NCBI GenBank assembly: GCA_046712825.1
Contig: JBKKCR010000108.1
Location: forward strand, 1-6,392
DNA length: 6,392 nt
Direction of reading: 5' to 3'
Source of the DNA: DATFGK01 sp046712825
Lineage (GTDB): Bacteria > Actinomycetota > AC-67
This document shows positions 6,286 through 6,392 of this stretch, piece by piece. A program made the position numbers and the translations under genes. Within the stretch, counting starts at the first letter, position 1. Every line of letters begins with the position of its first letter. The notes under the pieces were generated by a model. That model worked only from the letters and a program-made list of their open reading frames with translations, had not been told where the DNA came from and searched no databases.

Positions 6286-6392
6286 ATGAGCTCGCGCGAC
6301 CCGGCGATAGCCGAGTCGGGCGGCCCACCGAAGAGAGGCGGGGGGGCCCCGCGGGGCCCCCCCCAGCAAGCGGAGCAGAAAAAAGCAGGCAA
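6286..6392 (+). CDS. Possible start of another gene, truncated by the right edge
   Basis: ATG at 6286 opens a frame to the window end (35 codons) beginning MSSRDPAIAESGGPPKRG. There is no good Shine-Dalgarno sequence and the peptide is too short to assign. It runs through the G7/C8 palindrome at 6340-6364, where a homopolymer miscount would change the frame. One shifted frame after the C run reads SKRSRKKQA, which would suit the basic N-terminus of a helix-turn-helix regulator, but this is speculation. It may not be a gene. Confidence 0.2.
   Translation, partial: MSSRDPAIAESGGPPKRGGGAPRGPPQQAEQKKAG
6340..6363. repeat. Perfect 24-bp G/C-only palindrome near the contig edge
   Basis: Seven G, four C, GC, four G, seven C make an uninterrupted palindrome, with an eighth C at 6364. 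It would be a very stable hairpin. It is followed by A-rich sequence containing a run of six A (6379-6384). It has no T-tract to make it a rightward terminator. Its low complexity close to the window end makes a sequencing or assembly artefact a real possibility. Confidence 0.55.

Noticed and set aside
4926..6392. A 488-aa minus-strand open frame opposite the right acyl-CoA dehydrogenase
   Set aside because: It is exactly antisense to a well-supported gene, has Arg/Asp/His-rich composition and no recognisable domain; long antisense frames are common at this GC content.

Overview
The window is GC-rich, with strong G/C bias at third codon positions, GTG starts and tightly packed genes. This suggests a high-GC bacterium, most likely an actinomycete-type lineage, possibly from a metagenomic contig. 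The genus cannot be read from the sequence. The content is fatty-acid, aromatic or isoprenoid/steroid-type catabolism through CoA thioesters. I see no mobile element, CRISPR array, rRNA or tRNA.

Layout: a divergent promoter region at about 3610-3711 separates two transcription units. The leftward unit (minus strand) runs from an NAD(P)-dependent aldehyde dehydrogenase (3609-2134), through a phenylacetate-CoA ligase-like acyl-CoA ligase (2137-845), into an acyl-CoA dehydrogenase whose C-terminus lies off the left edge (842-1). The first two genes overlap by 4 nt and the next two are 2 nt apart, so this is clearly an operon. The rightward unit (plus strand) encodes a two-domain MaoC-like hotdog protein (3712-4998) and, 8 nt later, a second acyl-CoA dehydrogenase-family protein (5007-6134). 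The last 258 bases hold a non-coding stretch, a possible start of another gene and a G/C palindrome that may be a sequencing or assembly problem.

How the genes fit together (inference): aldehyde to carboxylic acid (aldehyde dehydrogenase), acid to acyl-CoA (ligase), acyl-CoA to enoyl-CoA (acyl-CoA dehydrogenase), enoyl-CoA to 3-hydroxyacyl-CoA (hotdog hydratase). The two acyl-CoA dehydrogenases look complementary. The left one keeps a helix-G Glu and the SEPGAGSD flavin/substrate loop. The right one lacks Glu at both usual catalytic positions and has a degenerate loop, but keeps the RxQFG and QIHGGIG elements. That is the pattern of heteromeric acyl-CoA dehydrogenases known from actinobacterial steroid side-chain degradation, here with the subunits on opposite strands of a divergon.

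The intergenic region carries two facing sigma-70-like promoters whose -35 boxes are the two arms of one inverted repeat. This would let a single regulator control both units. The substrate is not identifiable from sequence alone.
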